Below are positions 14,599 to 26,191 of a stretch of 64,000 bases of DNA, piece after piece; within the stretch, counting starts at the first letter, position 1; every line of letters begins with the position of its first letter. The notes beneath the pieces were generated by a model. It worked only from the letters and a program-made list of their open reading frames with translations. It searched no databases and was not told the origin of the DNA. Both the position numbers and the translations under genes were made by a program. Origin of the DNA: Sipunculus nudus (lineage: Eukaryota; Annelida; Sipuncula; Golfingiida; Sipunculidae); contig CM049309.1 in assembly GCA_026874595.1 (NCBI GenBank), forward strand, positions 17,688,576 through 17,752,575, written 5' to 3'.

Positions 14599-17500
14599 AT
14601 GGATATATGGTAGTATGTTTGTGCATCTGCATTCATTTGTTATAAGTTTTAAAAAGCTGTCAAATATTCAGCAGGAATTGTTTTTTATGCATGTATTCCC
14701 TAACGATCAACTTGCCAACGCATATACAACCATTTTTACAAGTTAGAGGAAAATCTATTAAGCTGAATAAAGAGAGTCGTTTTCCTTTTTTGCGCATTTG
14801 TATATATAACTTATAGTGAAAATATATGACCTATTCCACATATTACACAAAAAGTGCATCCATGCTTTTGGCTCTAGCTGTACTAGAAAAAAAAATATAG
14901 TCTCAAACACGTGAATGTATACTTTCTCTTCTGTATACAAGTAATTGTACTCTTGTCCAGCTTGAAATACGTACACTGTATTTCAGTTTTTAGACAGTTA
15001 TATAGTTATTATGCCTGGGGTCTTGTAGTAGCTCAGATATGCAGGTGCCAGGATTATAAATTAAGGGATTAGCTTGCGTTAAATCAGGAAAACAAACGAA
15101 CCTGTACAAATATGAATAACGGAGTAATTGTAAACACATCGAATTTCGATGTTAAGTAAATTCTTCTAGCAGTCAACGCCTTTGGTAACGTATTTTCCAT
15201 TATCCTGCAACATTCATTAATCATCTTGGCTTCTATATATATTATATTCTGTTCTACCTGTGATTGCTATTGAAATTGAGCAGTTATTTTCAAAACTTGA
15301 AGTGTCACTTTTAATTAATAATACACGGTTTTCACGAATTTGAGTATCTATACTCTTGATAATAGCGAAAACATTGAAGTCAAGCAAAAAAAGCATTTAA
15401 ATATTTCATAATATGTTCTTCTTTCATCTGCCATTGATTTTCTGGCTCTCCAATGACATGCATCTATTAATAATTCTGATGGAATATCACTGTAACGGAT
15501 ACAATTTTAATAACATTTATGGAACCAAACAAACAGCGGTTCTTAAGTACATTTTAATCTTGAACGACCTGTAACATTGAGAATCATAAATGAGGTTTTT
15601 GGGAAAAAATGCCTTCTCCTATATTTTTTTTTTAATATTAAAAAAAAATACTTTGCATGAGATGGTTTCAATATAATTAATGTCGTTTCGTTTTAGTCAA
15701 TTATGCCCGTGGCTTGTTTCTTTATTGAGGTTTGAATTTTGGTAAATGTCTGCCAATTTAAAAAAAAAAATAGTTGCCAAATTTCAGTTGGAACCACTGT
15801 GCGGAATCAACGGACAGTATTTTAATAATTGATTAATGTTATTGTACAAAATTCCTAGGAGGGGGAAGAGTCACGTGAATACTGAAATTGACGTGACATC
15901 CGGTCGATGACCTGGACAGGTGAACGCATGTCAGTTTCACATTGAAATGAACAAACCCAGCTGTTATAACAAAAGACCGCACAAAACGACAGGTTCATTT
16001 GAAGTTCAACACTTCAGACAAAATGAATTCCCGAAACACTGACCGTTGTAAAACTGTTGACCTATATAGATGAGTTTTCGTGTAATCACATTTTTATTGT
16101 TTTAACAAATGTGCATTATTAATATAATAATTATGAATAAAAGGATATCTAACCAGGTGTGACATAGCTGTGACGAAGTATCCTACATTTTGAGGTTGTA
16201 GTTTTAGTTTTTAAATTCACCGCGAGACGGCAGCAGCTACAAATATGTTTAACTGTTTTTTTTTCTTGTCATGACGAGCTCCCAATCTTTTGTTTCATAC
16301 AAAATAAAATATTCTTTTTTTCGTTGGGTTTCAAATTGCAATTTGTTCAATTTATAACAACAGGTAAAACTGAGATTTTTCATCCATGCTTATGGTTAGA
16401 AAAACTACGCAACAACCAGGTCCAGTTTACATTTATAGCATCAGTCTTAATTCACCATGTATACATTAGCTCATAAGCTCTTCCATTAGATTTATGTTAT
16501 GTTCTCACTCTATAGTATAGTAAGAATCCTTTTAACAGCCGTACCTCATATATAATTCACTCAATAAATCCACTTATTAGTTGCAGTTTATTTTACATTG
16601 AAATGTATAAACATTTAATCATCCTGGCTTGGCTATGAGAGTAGTTGTATATTGGCCCGTCCAAGGTCGGTGGTTATACACTACCGAACGCCAATACCTG
16701 TGCCATGGAGAGTGCCTCAGTGCAATAAGATGAGAGACAGGTCCCCCCCCCCCCCCCACACACAAACACACTTTCAACCGGGGGGGGGGGGGAGAAGAGA
16801 TACCATGTTATGTATAATTTTGTCTTTGAATATAGGCTTTAACTGTAGTTAGCATTAAAAATATAATTTGTTAATAAAAATGTGTCACATTATCACAAAT
16901 TTCCTCAAATATCAATGAAAGGCGATGTTTCAGAAACAATTAACAGGAGAATTACATGTGATATAATTTCCCCTTTCCCACGACACTGTGGTACTCAGCC
17001 ATTAAATGCTAAAAAAAAAATAATGCAGTGTTTTTGAATTTTCAAGGAAAGCATTTTTACTCTTTTTTGTTTCTGAAGGGAATCTATTCACTGTTATTTT
17101 ATTCTAAAATTGATTCAATATTGCTTAAATATTGATTAAAAATAACAGTAAATTTCTACAGCGCAGTCCCCCCCCCCCCCCCCCCCCCCCCCACAATGCA
17201 AATAAAAATTGTGCCTCTGGAACAATTCATATAAAACAAATTAAGAGTGTAGTACAAAAAATGATTTAATCACACTTCAGTCAAATGTTTCCATTAAATT
17301 ACAAAATTATGATTTATTATAATATTTTTCATCCATTCAGAGATTTCGATTGTCATACTTCTGCTCTCAGGCTAGTAGACATCCCAAATGGGATCTTTGT
17401 CAGTAGAGATCCTAATTGGAATCTCTGCTGGTAGAATTTTCAATAAAATTTGATTTTATAATCTCTACTGCATGACTTGTTATTTCCCTAAACGTATATA

Positions 17501-18112
17501 CCCAACAATGAATTACATGCTGTCTTTATATAAAATATAGTGCTAAACATGAAACAGACAGCCTCTAAGTAATACGTCATCTAGTTATCCACAAAACGCG
17601 TAACTTCACACTCTTTCTTTAGAATTCTAAAAAGTTCCATATCTATACCAAATAACAGACAATAAACAAATGAAAAGGTTTAATAGGTAATTATTTTACA
17701 ATTCATGGTTTAACCACAAGATCAAAAAATGAGCGTTGTACCAGAAATCACACAAAATTTGACGTGTTACAAACTTAATGGTCATTACCGCTCAATAGTC
17801 TTATTCGTAGTATGTAACTTTCTCTATCAAACAAAAAGAGAAGATTATTTTGTAAAATAAAAAACATATTAAATTACGTTTTAATGATACGTTTGAATGT
17901 ATAAAGATAAAGTTTCGTATACATTTAACTAAATCATTGACGCTGCAGGGGTTGGTTTGTGGGAAAAGGGCCCATCGTGCTGCGTTTGGCCTGGTTCTCA
18001 TTGAAATTTAAATGGACCTGGCCTTTTGGACATGGGTCAGCAGGGTCTTTTATGTGAGATGATCATTTTCATTTTATAATGTTGGCTTAATTACTGTATA
18101 ATTTAATCATGT
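12379..18112. other. Gene-poor AT-rich stretch
   Basis: No gene is supported. It contains (TA)n at 14,557-14,596, adjoining poly-C (16,743-16,757) and poly-G (16,780-16,792) tracts, a 25-base poly-C tract at 17,168-17,192 and the 28-bp tandem palindromes at 17,375-17,458. Open frames are short and of biased composition. Confidence 0.55.
17375..17458. repeat. Three tandem 28-bp palindromic units
   Basis: Three consecutive units of exactly 28 bp each begin GTAGA. Each has an internal dyad: ATCCCAAATGGGAT in unit 1, GATCCTAATTGGAATC in unit 2 and AATTTTCAATAAAATT in unit 3. The following sequence, TCTCTAC, is complementary to the start of unit 2 (GTAGAGA). Confidence 0.6.
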
Positions 18113-18430
18113 ATATCTACAGAATTCCATTTCAGTATGAAACTACGTGCTCACGCATCCTCTCATATTATATCCTGCTGTCAACCAGGCCACGTTGTCA
18201 ACCGCACATGCGGGTCTGCGTGTGTCCCATGGATGTCTCTTAATAACGAGGAATTAGGACCCCCCCCCCTTAAACAAGTATAGCTCGTTTGTGAGTGATA
18301 CACGACCGTTGAGCCTGGCTAATTACCATTTACCCTGCAGAGGGCATTGTTACCCTTGGAAGGGACCGACTGTGAAAATTCTAACAGCCCAATCTTGACG
18401 GTTGTGCCTAAATCACGATCTCCGGACGTA
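18113..18430 (-). mobile_element. tRNA-derived SINE, family 1, diverged copy
   Basis: It shares the whole layout of the copies at 40,981-41,312 and 62,643-62,975: an ATCTACAGAATTC edge, CCTCTCAT..TATATCCT, CAACCAGGCC, GCTCGTTTGTGAGTG, CCCTGCAGAG, GACCGACTGTGAAAA and CACGATCTCC. The promoter-bearing head lies at the high-coordinate end and is badly eroded. A 10-base C tract (18,260-18,269) interrupts the middle. Confidence 0.65.
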
Positions 18431-18644
18431 TGATTCCAACCGACCTTGGACATCGATTTTCCTATTATGAGCACTTAGTTAGCCAGACTATAAAATATTA
18501 AAACAGTTGAGCGGATGTTATACTAAAATTTAACCTCAATAGCACTTCGGCACTCATGTTGTTGAACTAGGGCCTTCTAAATCGGTGCGTTGCCAAACTT
18601 GCCTGACGTACGTATCATCCCCGGAATAAAAACTTTCCGTTTCA

Positions 18645-18650
<6 letters not shown>

Positions 18651-18675
<25 letters not shown>
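18651..18675. repeat. (GT)n microsatellite upstream of the GH76 gene
   Basis: This is a run of about 12 TG units, some 205 bp before the GH76 start codon. It could affect promoter structure, but nothing in the sequence shows that it does. Confidence 0.8.
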
Positions 18676-18679
<4 letters not shown>

Positions 18680-18833
18680 AAAACAGTTTTTATGAGTCAC
18701 ACATCTTATGTGTACACACGGAGGAATCAATTGATACACAATAACTATAGATCTCGGACTTTGAACTCGTCACTGATACTTTCAGTCATATGATCAATTC
18801 GAGCTAATTACGGCTGACTCGATCAAGTTTGCA

Positions 18834-18839
18834 TTTAAA
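18834..18839 (+). promoter_or_regulatory. TATA-like box of the GH76 gene
   Basis: TTTAAA lies 41 bp before the ATG at 18,881, a spacing that would place the transcript start only about 10-15 nt before the start codon. It is the only TATA-like element close to the gene. A longer 5' leader from elsewhere is possible. Confidence 0.3.
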
Positions 18840-18880
18840 GGCGGCATTGAGAATTATCGTCGGTACAACACTCTGACAAA

Positions 18881-20296
18881 ATGAACAAATACTGGACTTT
18901 TGCATCTCTCTTTTGTTTCTGTCTTTGTTTTGTAAATGTGAGTAGCTTAAAAAGCTATGATGGTTTCTTCCAAGCTGGCAAAGGCATGGAAAACGGAAGT
19001 TTCTGCAGTTTGGATATGTTTGGTGGAGACAACAACGCCTACTTGGCCTGCGTCACCGAGTACGCTTTGCAACAGAACTGGTTCCCATCACCTATAGCTG
19101 GTCTTGAAACGTATCTAAACTGGAACGGCTTCGATGGATTCTGGCAAAATGGGGTTTTCTTAGAAACAATGGCTAATTTTATGCATTATGGTAACAACAC
19201 GCGTTATATATCTGTGTTGAATCTTGCATGGCGTTCACTTGACGATCTTTTACATGCGTATTACCCACAACCTTCCTTTGATGACGAAGCTTGGTTTGGG
19301 CTCGCTTTCGCTCGGATTTATGAAGTAACAGGTAATACCACATTTCTTGATGTTGCTTTTGATATATACAACTGGACTTGGACCACAGGTTGGGACCATA
19401 ACGGTGCATGTTCAGGTGGGTTTTGGTTTGACGGAAGATTTTCAGCCAAAATTACAATTACGAACGCACAGATGTTACAACTTGGCGCAAAACTTAACCG
19501 TCTTGACCCGAAACGTGACCCCGATATGCCCAGAAAAATCAATATGACCTTGAATTATATCTTGGGCAATAAGGTCCTTGACCCTCAAACGTTGCTTGTG
19601 TCTGACAGTATCGATATCACAACTTGCAAAGCCAATAATCGTTACAACTTGACATACAATAGTGGTGTGCTTTTCGGCGGATTCGTCCAGCTGTATCAGC
19701 TGTCACATGATTTTGACCATTTGGACACTGCCCACCGCATAGCTGTCACTAATATAAAGAATTTGTCACGTGATGGTGTGCTGACGGAATATTGTGATCC
19801 CGACGAGAGTTGCTATGCTGACCGTGATGCGCAGATTTTCAAAGGTATTTTTGTGAAAAATTTGCGTTATCTTATGGATCTGTCAAATTCCAGCATGGTC
19901 ACGTGGTATAGATCATGGCTTCAGCATAACATAGACTCCGTCATAAAAAGCGCCATATGCAAAAAGAAGCCTGCCGAATGTGACCTAATAATGTATGACG
20001 GTCCATCCTACCACTCCCCTGTAGGACCTGTATTTAGTAATAACTGGAAGGGACCATATCAAAACGGGTCTCCAATTGAGCAAACACCAGCAATGGACTT
20101 GTTCACGGCAGCCATCTTGCCTCAGACGCGATGTCAGGGCCCTGGCTGTCGCTATGACCCTCCCATACCTAAAATTGTACATATTGACTGCAAGCACCAT
20201 CCCTGCCCCAAAGGAGAAACCTGCTGTACGAGGGAAGTATATTTCCATACTTGCTGTACAGTTGGACAGGAATGTATTGATGGAGGCTGCTGCTGA
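18881..20296 (+). CDS. Secreted GH76-family alpha-1,6-mannanase-like protein with a half-granulin tail
   Basis: This intact 471-residue open frame has no introns. Residues 1-22 form a signal peptide (hydrophobic FASLFCFCLCFVNV, then SS). The body matches glycoside hydrolase family 76: paired acids D134-D135 in the FDDEAWFGLAFARIYEVTG motif, where GH76 enzymes carry their catalytic Asp pair; WDHNGACSGGFWF (171-183) followed by the ITITNAQMLQLGAKL helix; and FKGIFVKNLRYL (320-331). GH76 enzymes cut alpha-1,6-mannan backbones or, in fungi, remodel GPI-anchored wall mannoprotein. Residues 437-471 hold nine cysteines in the pattern C-x4-C-x5-CC-x8-CC-x5-C-x4-CC, very close to a truncated granulin module. 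Several N-glycosylation sequons fit secretion. The missing introns suggest transfer from a microbe or a retrocopy, with the granulin-like tail gained later. The fold call is firm; the substrate is inferred. Confidence 0.9.
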   Translation: MNKYWTFASLFCFCLCFVNVSSLKSYDGFFQAGKGMENGSFCSLDMFGGDNNAYLACVTEYALQQNWFPSPIAGLETYLNWNGFDGFWQNGVFLETMANFMHYGNNTRYISVLNLAWRSLDDLLHAYYPQPSFDDEAWFGLAFARIYEVTGNTTFLDVAFDIYNWTWTTGWDHNGACSGGFWFDGRFSAKITITNAQMLQLGAKLNRLDPKRDPDMPRKINMTLNYILGNKVLDPQTLLVSDSIDITTCKANNRYNLTYNSGVLFGGFVQLYQLSHDFDHLDTAHRIAVTNIKNLSRDGVLTEYCDPDESCYADRDAQIFKGIFVKNLRYLMDLSNSSMVTWYRSWLQHNIDSVIKSAICKKKPAECDLIMYDGPSYHSPVGPVFSNNWKGPYQNGSPIEQTPAMDLFTAAILPQTRCQGPGCRYDPPIPKIVHIDCKHHPCPKGETCCTREVYFHTCCTVGQECIDGGCC

Positions 20297-20641
20297 CGTT
20301 GCAGTCTTTAACTGCATGTTTAAATCTATAGAATATATTCGTGTATAAAACTTACTATTTTGTAGTATAAAATATAACCTTTTTTTAATTATGGTTATTA
20401 AACTCATTTCTATATTGATGGAAGTTTATTCATTCTAGCATGTTTGTGTGCGTGTTCTTCGATTAACATATATGCATTATGGCAGACCTACATGTGAAAG
20501 AATTTTTTTTATTTGTTTTTCTTATATTATGCCCCTGATTTGTTATACACAAAAAAAAAAGTTTTGCTGTGTGTGAGTTTTTGCGATTTCAAAAACATAT
20601 TTAAGGCATTATAAAGGGTACAAAATATCTATATTATGCAT

Positions 20642-20658
20642 AATAAAACCTTAATAAA
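20642..20658 (+). promoter_or_regulatory. Probable polyadenylation signals of the GH76 gene
   Basis: Two AATAAA hexamers, at 20,642-20,647 and 20,653-20,658, are the first consensus signals after the stop codon. They imply a 3' untranslated region of roughly 350-380 nt. Confidence 0.45.
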
Positions 20659-20659
20659 A

Positions 20660-22870
20660 CGCTTATTGTTTTACCAACAGGTTTTTTTACTAGATTATTG
20701 TAGCCCCGTGCATGCAACGTGGAATCGTGAAGGCCCAATAATAATAATTCCTGTTGGCGCCATCTGTAATCTTACATTGTTGCACAGTTTAAGTTTTACG
20801 TTTAAGAATGGCAGATCACAGCCATTGGTGCAAACTGTTGAACCCAGGAGGTTCAAAATTAACTTGCCGAGAGGTCTTGATAGGAAAATAAGGTCAATAT
20901 GACCTATATTGTCACAGTAACGCAGCTTTAAAAAATCTCAGAGATAAAATAGAATTTCTTGGAAACATGTAATGAGGTCATTTATACCAATATTCTCCTT
21001 GTTATTTGGCATTTTTGAGCACATTATATATTATGTATCTTGTCGGCAAAATATATACGTATGGCCAGAATGTTTGCATGAATGGATTGTCATGAATTGC
21101 ATGAATGAACTTCGGTGTGCTTATAGATCTTAATTAACATTGCAGAACAGTTGTGCGTGACTGGTGGCTTCAAAAGTAATCTTCTCAATTTTACTAGTTT
21201 TTACATGTAATTTTGAGACAATTGGTCTGCAGCCTTTAACAGGCCACACTTCATAATATAAGTATCCTAGTATACCGTAGAACGACCAAGGAGACCTGAA
21301 ATAAGCTCAATGCAACTCATTTTCTACGAATTATGTCAGGCAGTCTGGCCGTCGGGTGGTATTAGCTGGGCACAAATCGTAACCGCAAGGGCTAGAACAA
21401 CGAACTTGTGCAGCACCATATGTCCAAGAAAGATCTCCTTGACACACAGGAAATGAAGTCATTGTAAGCTATATTCTCTCGGCGTCAAACAGCGCAGAAA
21501 CTACTCTGGTTCAAATCAATTTGTATTCCTTTGTTACATTTAACGTTTTCATAACTACTTGCAGAAGTGTACCTCAGCAATTAAAAGTGGGTATTTATAT
21601 TTATTTTTAAACATATTTATTTCAACTGGATCGACCACTCAAGTAGCTTAATAAAGCTAAAATGACGGCTTCTCCAGTATAAAACAAGTAAATAAACAAA
21701 AATTAAACACAAGAATACATATATAGCTCAGATCAGAATGATCGAAGTAGTCAACCTCATTTACAAACAAGTCTTCATGAACAAGTATACATACATCTAA
21801 ATTACACAGATGAATATATGAAAAAAAGAGAAACATAATTGGAATTATATGTAGGAAACAACTATGTAAAATTGACATGAAAGCACCCATATCTTGCTGA
21901 TTAAATAATGGATTGCCCTGATATTTATGCGTATTGGAATGGATAGTATAATATTCATTTTTTAAATTAGTGGCTATGTTTATTAATTTTTTTTCAAACT
22001 TTTCTAGTTTTATTAATATTTTGAGTGTGATAAATATCAGTTATGATAGAGTTTTAATTTAGCAGCCTTTACATATTTTGTTTTTTACCAACACAAATTT
22101 TAAGGGGAATCTTATCTTTGCAAAATCTATAATATGAACGGCTAAATGACTAAAGAACAAGGCCGTATTCTGTTTGCTTAGATATTAAAAAAATTACCAT
22201 AAGCGTCAAATTTAGCCGAGCACCGACATACGGCCATCGGTCCCTAGTTTTAAAAAATTACCACGACCCGCTTTAAGCTGCAAAGTGTCAAGATTTGCAA
22301 AATCGAGAAAAAAAAACTGGCCATTCGTTTTCAGAATTCCCTTTTTAGTAAGATGAACATGTGCACGAATATGAAAACGGCGAATTCTTATGGTAATGAG
22401 TTATTCTAATATCGCCCACAAGTTAAAAAGTCAGGAAGAGAAACACTACCAGCTTTCACGGTTTCGTCGAGTACTTTGTCTCGTTGTTTCGTCCGGTACT
22501 TGTTTCGTTTCCTCTTTTCGGTGGGGGGGGGGGATATGACGAATATTGTCTTTGCTATGTTGACATTTAACTGTTAAACAAAATCAACAAATTGATAAAT
22601 AAAAAAAACTGAGAATAAACATCAGTAACATTTTTATTTTAAAATTATATACACAAACAATGAAAGTTTTATTCAACATGCAAAAAGGAATGTATCAATA
22701 TCTTTGAGAGACTCGAACTCGAAGTATGGTCGAAATTTCTTTCATATGTATCCATATTAATCTTACAACTGAACAATAAAATGATCCATACGCTATATGA
22801 TACGCTGCACATTGCAGAGCAGTGACATCACACAGTGTTCAAAGTTAACTGTCTAAAAATTTAGCAAGTT
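20660..22870. other. Intergenic stretch between convergent gene ends
   Basis: This is the space between the 3' end of the GH76 gene and the 3' end of LTD-A, which converge. No gene is supported. It contains a poly-G tract at 22,523-22,533. On the minus strand, AATAAA signals for LTD-A occur near 22,635 and 22,668, about 200-240 nt past its stop codon. Confidence 0.5.
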
Positions 22871-22976
22871 TCAATATGAGAGTATGTCTTTATTTTTCTT
22901 AGCCATCTGATTGAAGCTAGTGACTTCGGAGTAAACGGCATCTTCGGGTTTCGTACTAGGAGCCGTCCCTTTATTG
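22871..22976 (-). CDS. LTD-A exon 6: cytoplasmic tail and stop
   Basis: It has acceptor CTTTCAG/CAATAAAGG, phase 2, and 34 residues plus TGA. The tail contains AVYSEV (Y377) and ends DILSY. The phase matches exon 5 exactly. This is the shortest and least certain coding exon, but LTD-B also finishes with one tail exon after a phase 2 intron. Confidence 0.65.
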
Positions 22977-23561
22977 CTGAAAGGAAAAGAAATGAAATAC
23001 CCAGTGTCAAAACCACATACGCTATATTTATCTTTTATTCAGTTAAATTAGGATTAGTCCATTTTCTCTTCCAGATCTACCGACTATAATCACACTTTGA
23101 GGTAACTGTTAACAATATCTTGGATAAACCATCATCGCGGCCGCCAAATGCATTGTGGTATATGCGGTCACGTGAAACGCCATGGCAACCATATCCCGTC
23201 AACTATACTCCCTTTTGTGGCCGTTTGCTCTCATTTTCCTCTACAATAGACCAATTTCATACATGTAAAGTTAATTTACACTGCAAAAAAGAAAGTCAAA
23301 TTAATCATTTAATCCCTTATAATACTATATTGGGCGGAGTTTTTTAAAAATCAAAATTTAGATGTATTTTTCTGTCGACGATGATACGGACGAAGGAAAA
23401 ATACCAAGCCAAGCCTAATTTCTCTCACTTTTATTTTAAAACTTCTTATATGATAAATTCATTTAAGTATACGACTATATACATTTTTGGTATTATTTCC
23501 ACCTTTCTAATTTCATACGACACTTGGAAAATGAACAAGATAACAGTTATATTAATATAAC

Positions 23562-23620
<59 letters not shown>

Positions 23621-25892
23621 CAAATCAGATCTGCATATATACAAAGCGAAAGCCCGAGCCACAGATATTCAGTCCAGGATGGGAGCAAGCGGCGCTGGGA
23701 TAGGTTAAATTTAGTTAAGCCTTAGACCTACATTGTACAGTACTGAACAGTACAGGTTATGCAGGCATGTGTTATTATATTGGCATTTTATATAGATGAG
23801 TCTTGAGGCTGAATTCCGATTGACACCAGTCAGTCATATACGGCATTAAAGATATTGGTATTGCCTTCCTGATAGTTTTACGCCTAATCAACAGAATCTC
23901 TACAGCTGGACTTCCATCAGATCTGTAAAAGACTAGACTGATCACCCAAATGGAGAGCCTAATAACCACCGCTAATTCCTGGCACAGGTTATGTGTTCGC
24001 CCGTGTTTGCCAGTCCGTTTGTGTTTTTGTCTTTTTGGTGTCGATCCAATACTTCCAATTGCCAATGGCCATTAGGTTATCTATATGGATTTCTGTGGAA
24101 GGGTGAAGCAAATACAGTGCATTTATGGAGGAATGTGGATCTGAATATTGAACCAAATAATTCGGCGGATGTGCGCGCTTCTTGATTACTTTCTAGTTTA
24201 ATCTCTGTGGTGAGACCGTCATTGTCATTCATACTTGTATTATTATTGCCAAATAATGACTTTTGAAGTTTCATAATAATTCTATTGCTTGAAGATAAAC
24301 GAAGATATAAGATCGCCACTGTTATTATTTTCCACAAAAATTTCTGTGTTCGTTAATGTTGTGTATGGCCGATAGGTAGCATAGTAAAAAGCCAAATCAT
24401 GTGTGCGCTAATTGCCTCCACCAGCATGCGTTCAACCCCGTTCGTGCGTGTGTTTCTGTGTATGTATCTTTGTTTATAACATTACACATGCAATCATGAA
24501 TGCATGTTATGAAAATTTCAGGGCATTTCGGAAAAGGGCCAATGAAGAATAGGTTAGATTTTGGTGTGGAACCAGCACATGATCCGGATTCAGGGACGTT
24601 ATCAAGGGATATTCACAAATGTGCAGTCACTTATGCACGGATGAACCTCGGGATATTGGTTGAATAATTGAGAACAAACATGGTTTGGGGAGCATCCAGC
24701 ATTAGGGAGGCGCAGGCTAGTATTTTTTAGAATGCGGCATTGTGCTGCTAGTATGCCCTGAAAACTGAGTGCGGCTGCAAACGTGCACACACACAAACAC
24801 ACACACAAACACACGTCTAAAGTTTCTTCTCAGAAGCTGATGTCATTCAATGGTACTTCCACCTAGATCTTACATCGACTTTTTTTCAAAGGTATTCTGT
24901 ATTTTCCTTATTCATCACTTTATTAAAGGCCACAGTCCGTCAACTTATCTCTTTAACTTATTAAAAATCCATAAATTTCCATTATGCTCCCTTGAATTGA
25001 TTTCATATATTTTGCATTTTGGACATGTTTCTATATTAAGTCCAACAGAATGTGAAGTCCCTTTCCCTTAAAGCGCTGAGAGCAAAATCAAGAGCAAAAT
25101 TAACTCACAGTAAGTGCTTTAGTGTCAATGTTCCACCCATTGCTTCCTATTCAATGATATTTATATGTATTTGAGATAATATATATATAATAAATAGAAG
25201 TATATAAATGAAAAATAAATACAATTGTAGATATAAAGAATATTAGCAGTAAAACACTGTGGGTAACAGAAATAAACCATATCAGATCAAACCGAGCTTA
25301 TGCCTAGTGCTGGTTATAAAGAGGAAATGTTATTATCGGTTATCTGTCCGGGTCGGGTTATCGATTACCCTTGATATTAGCGCTGAATATCGAGAGAAAT
25401 TAAAATCGTTCATAGCCATTAGATTTTCGAAAAGATATCGATATTTTCAAGACAGGAGGGTATGTAAAACATCAATGTAGTCGTGTTTAAGCTTAATTAG
25501 ACGAAGTGCAGTCAATAATATCATTCTACAACTGAATCCTTTTGATTTATAAGTTTGTGGACTCATATTTGATTTTATTACTGAAATAAGGTATGAAATC
25601 AGAATTTTATGTACGGTACAGGACAAAGGAAAATCGTGAGGATTGTGAAAACAGGGACACCTGGTGGGGAAACCAAGCACTAATACTCACCCGTCTTTGT
25701 GTTTTCTAACAAAACAGGCCATGCAAACAACCAGGATAACCATAGCGACACAACACCCGCCTAGCACAGCAACCATGATGATGAAGGAAGGGAGACCCAT
25801 TGTTAAAGTCCGCAGGTGCCACGGGGTTTCTGAAAAAAAAAATAGAAATAATTATTATAATAAATGTTATGATAAATGTTATAATAAATGTT

Positions 25893-25935
<43 letters not shown>

Positions 25936-25949
25936 ACAATAATAATAAT

Positions 25950-25998
<49 letters not shown>

Positions 25999-26079
25999 GT
26001 GAAAATATGAATTGTGAATAATAATTATAATAAAAACAATTATAATGATAGTGAATAACAACAATTGTGAATAATAATA

Positions 26080-26129
<50 letters not shown>

Positions 26130-26133
26130 TATT

Positions 26134-26191
<58 letters not shown>

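Noticed and set aside
17375-17458. CRISPR array
   Set aside because: The three 28-bp units are adjacent with no spacers, differ in sequence, and the genome is eukaryotic with no cas genes.
24602-24814. Minus-strand 70-codon frame starting with a Cys/Val-rich leader
   Set aside because: The leader is a (CA)n repeat. The remaining residues show no domain and no convincing splice border.
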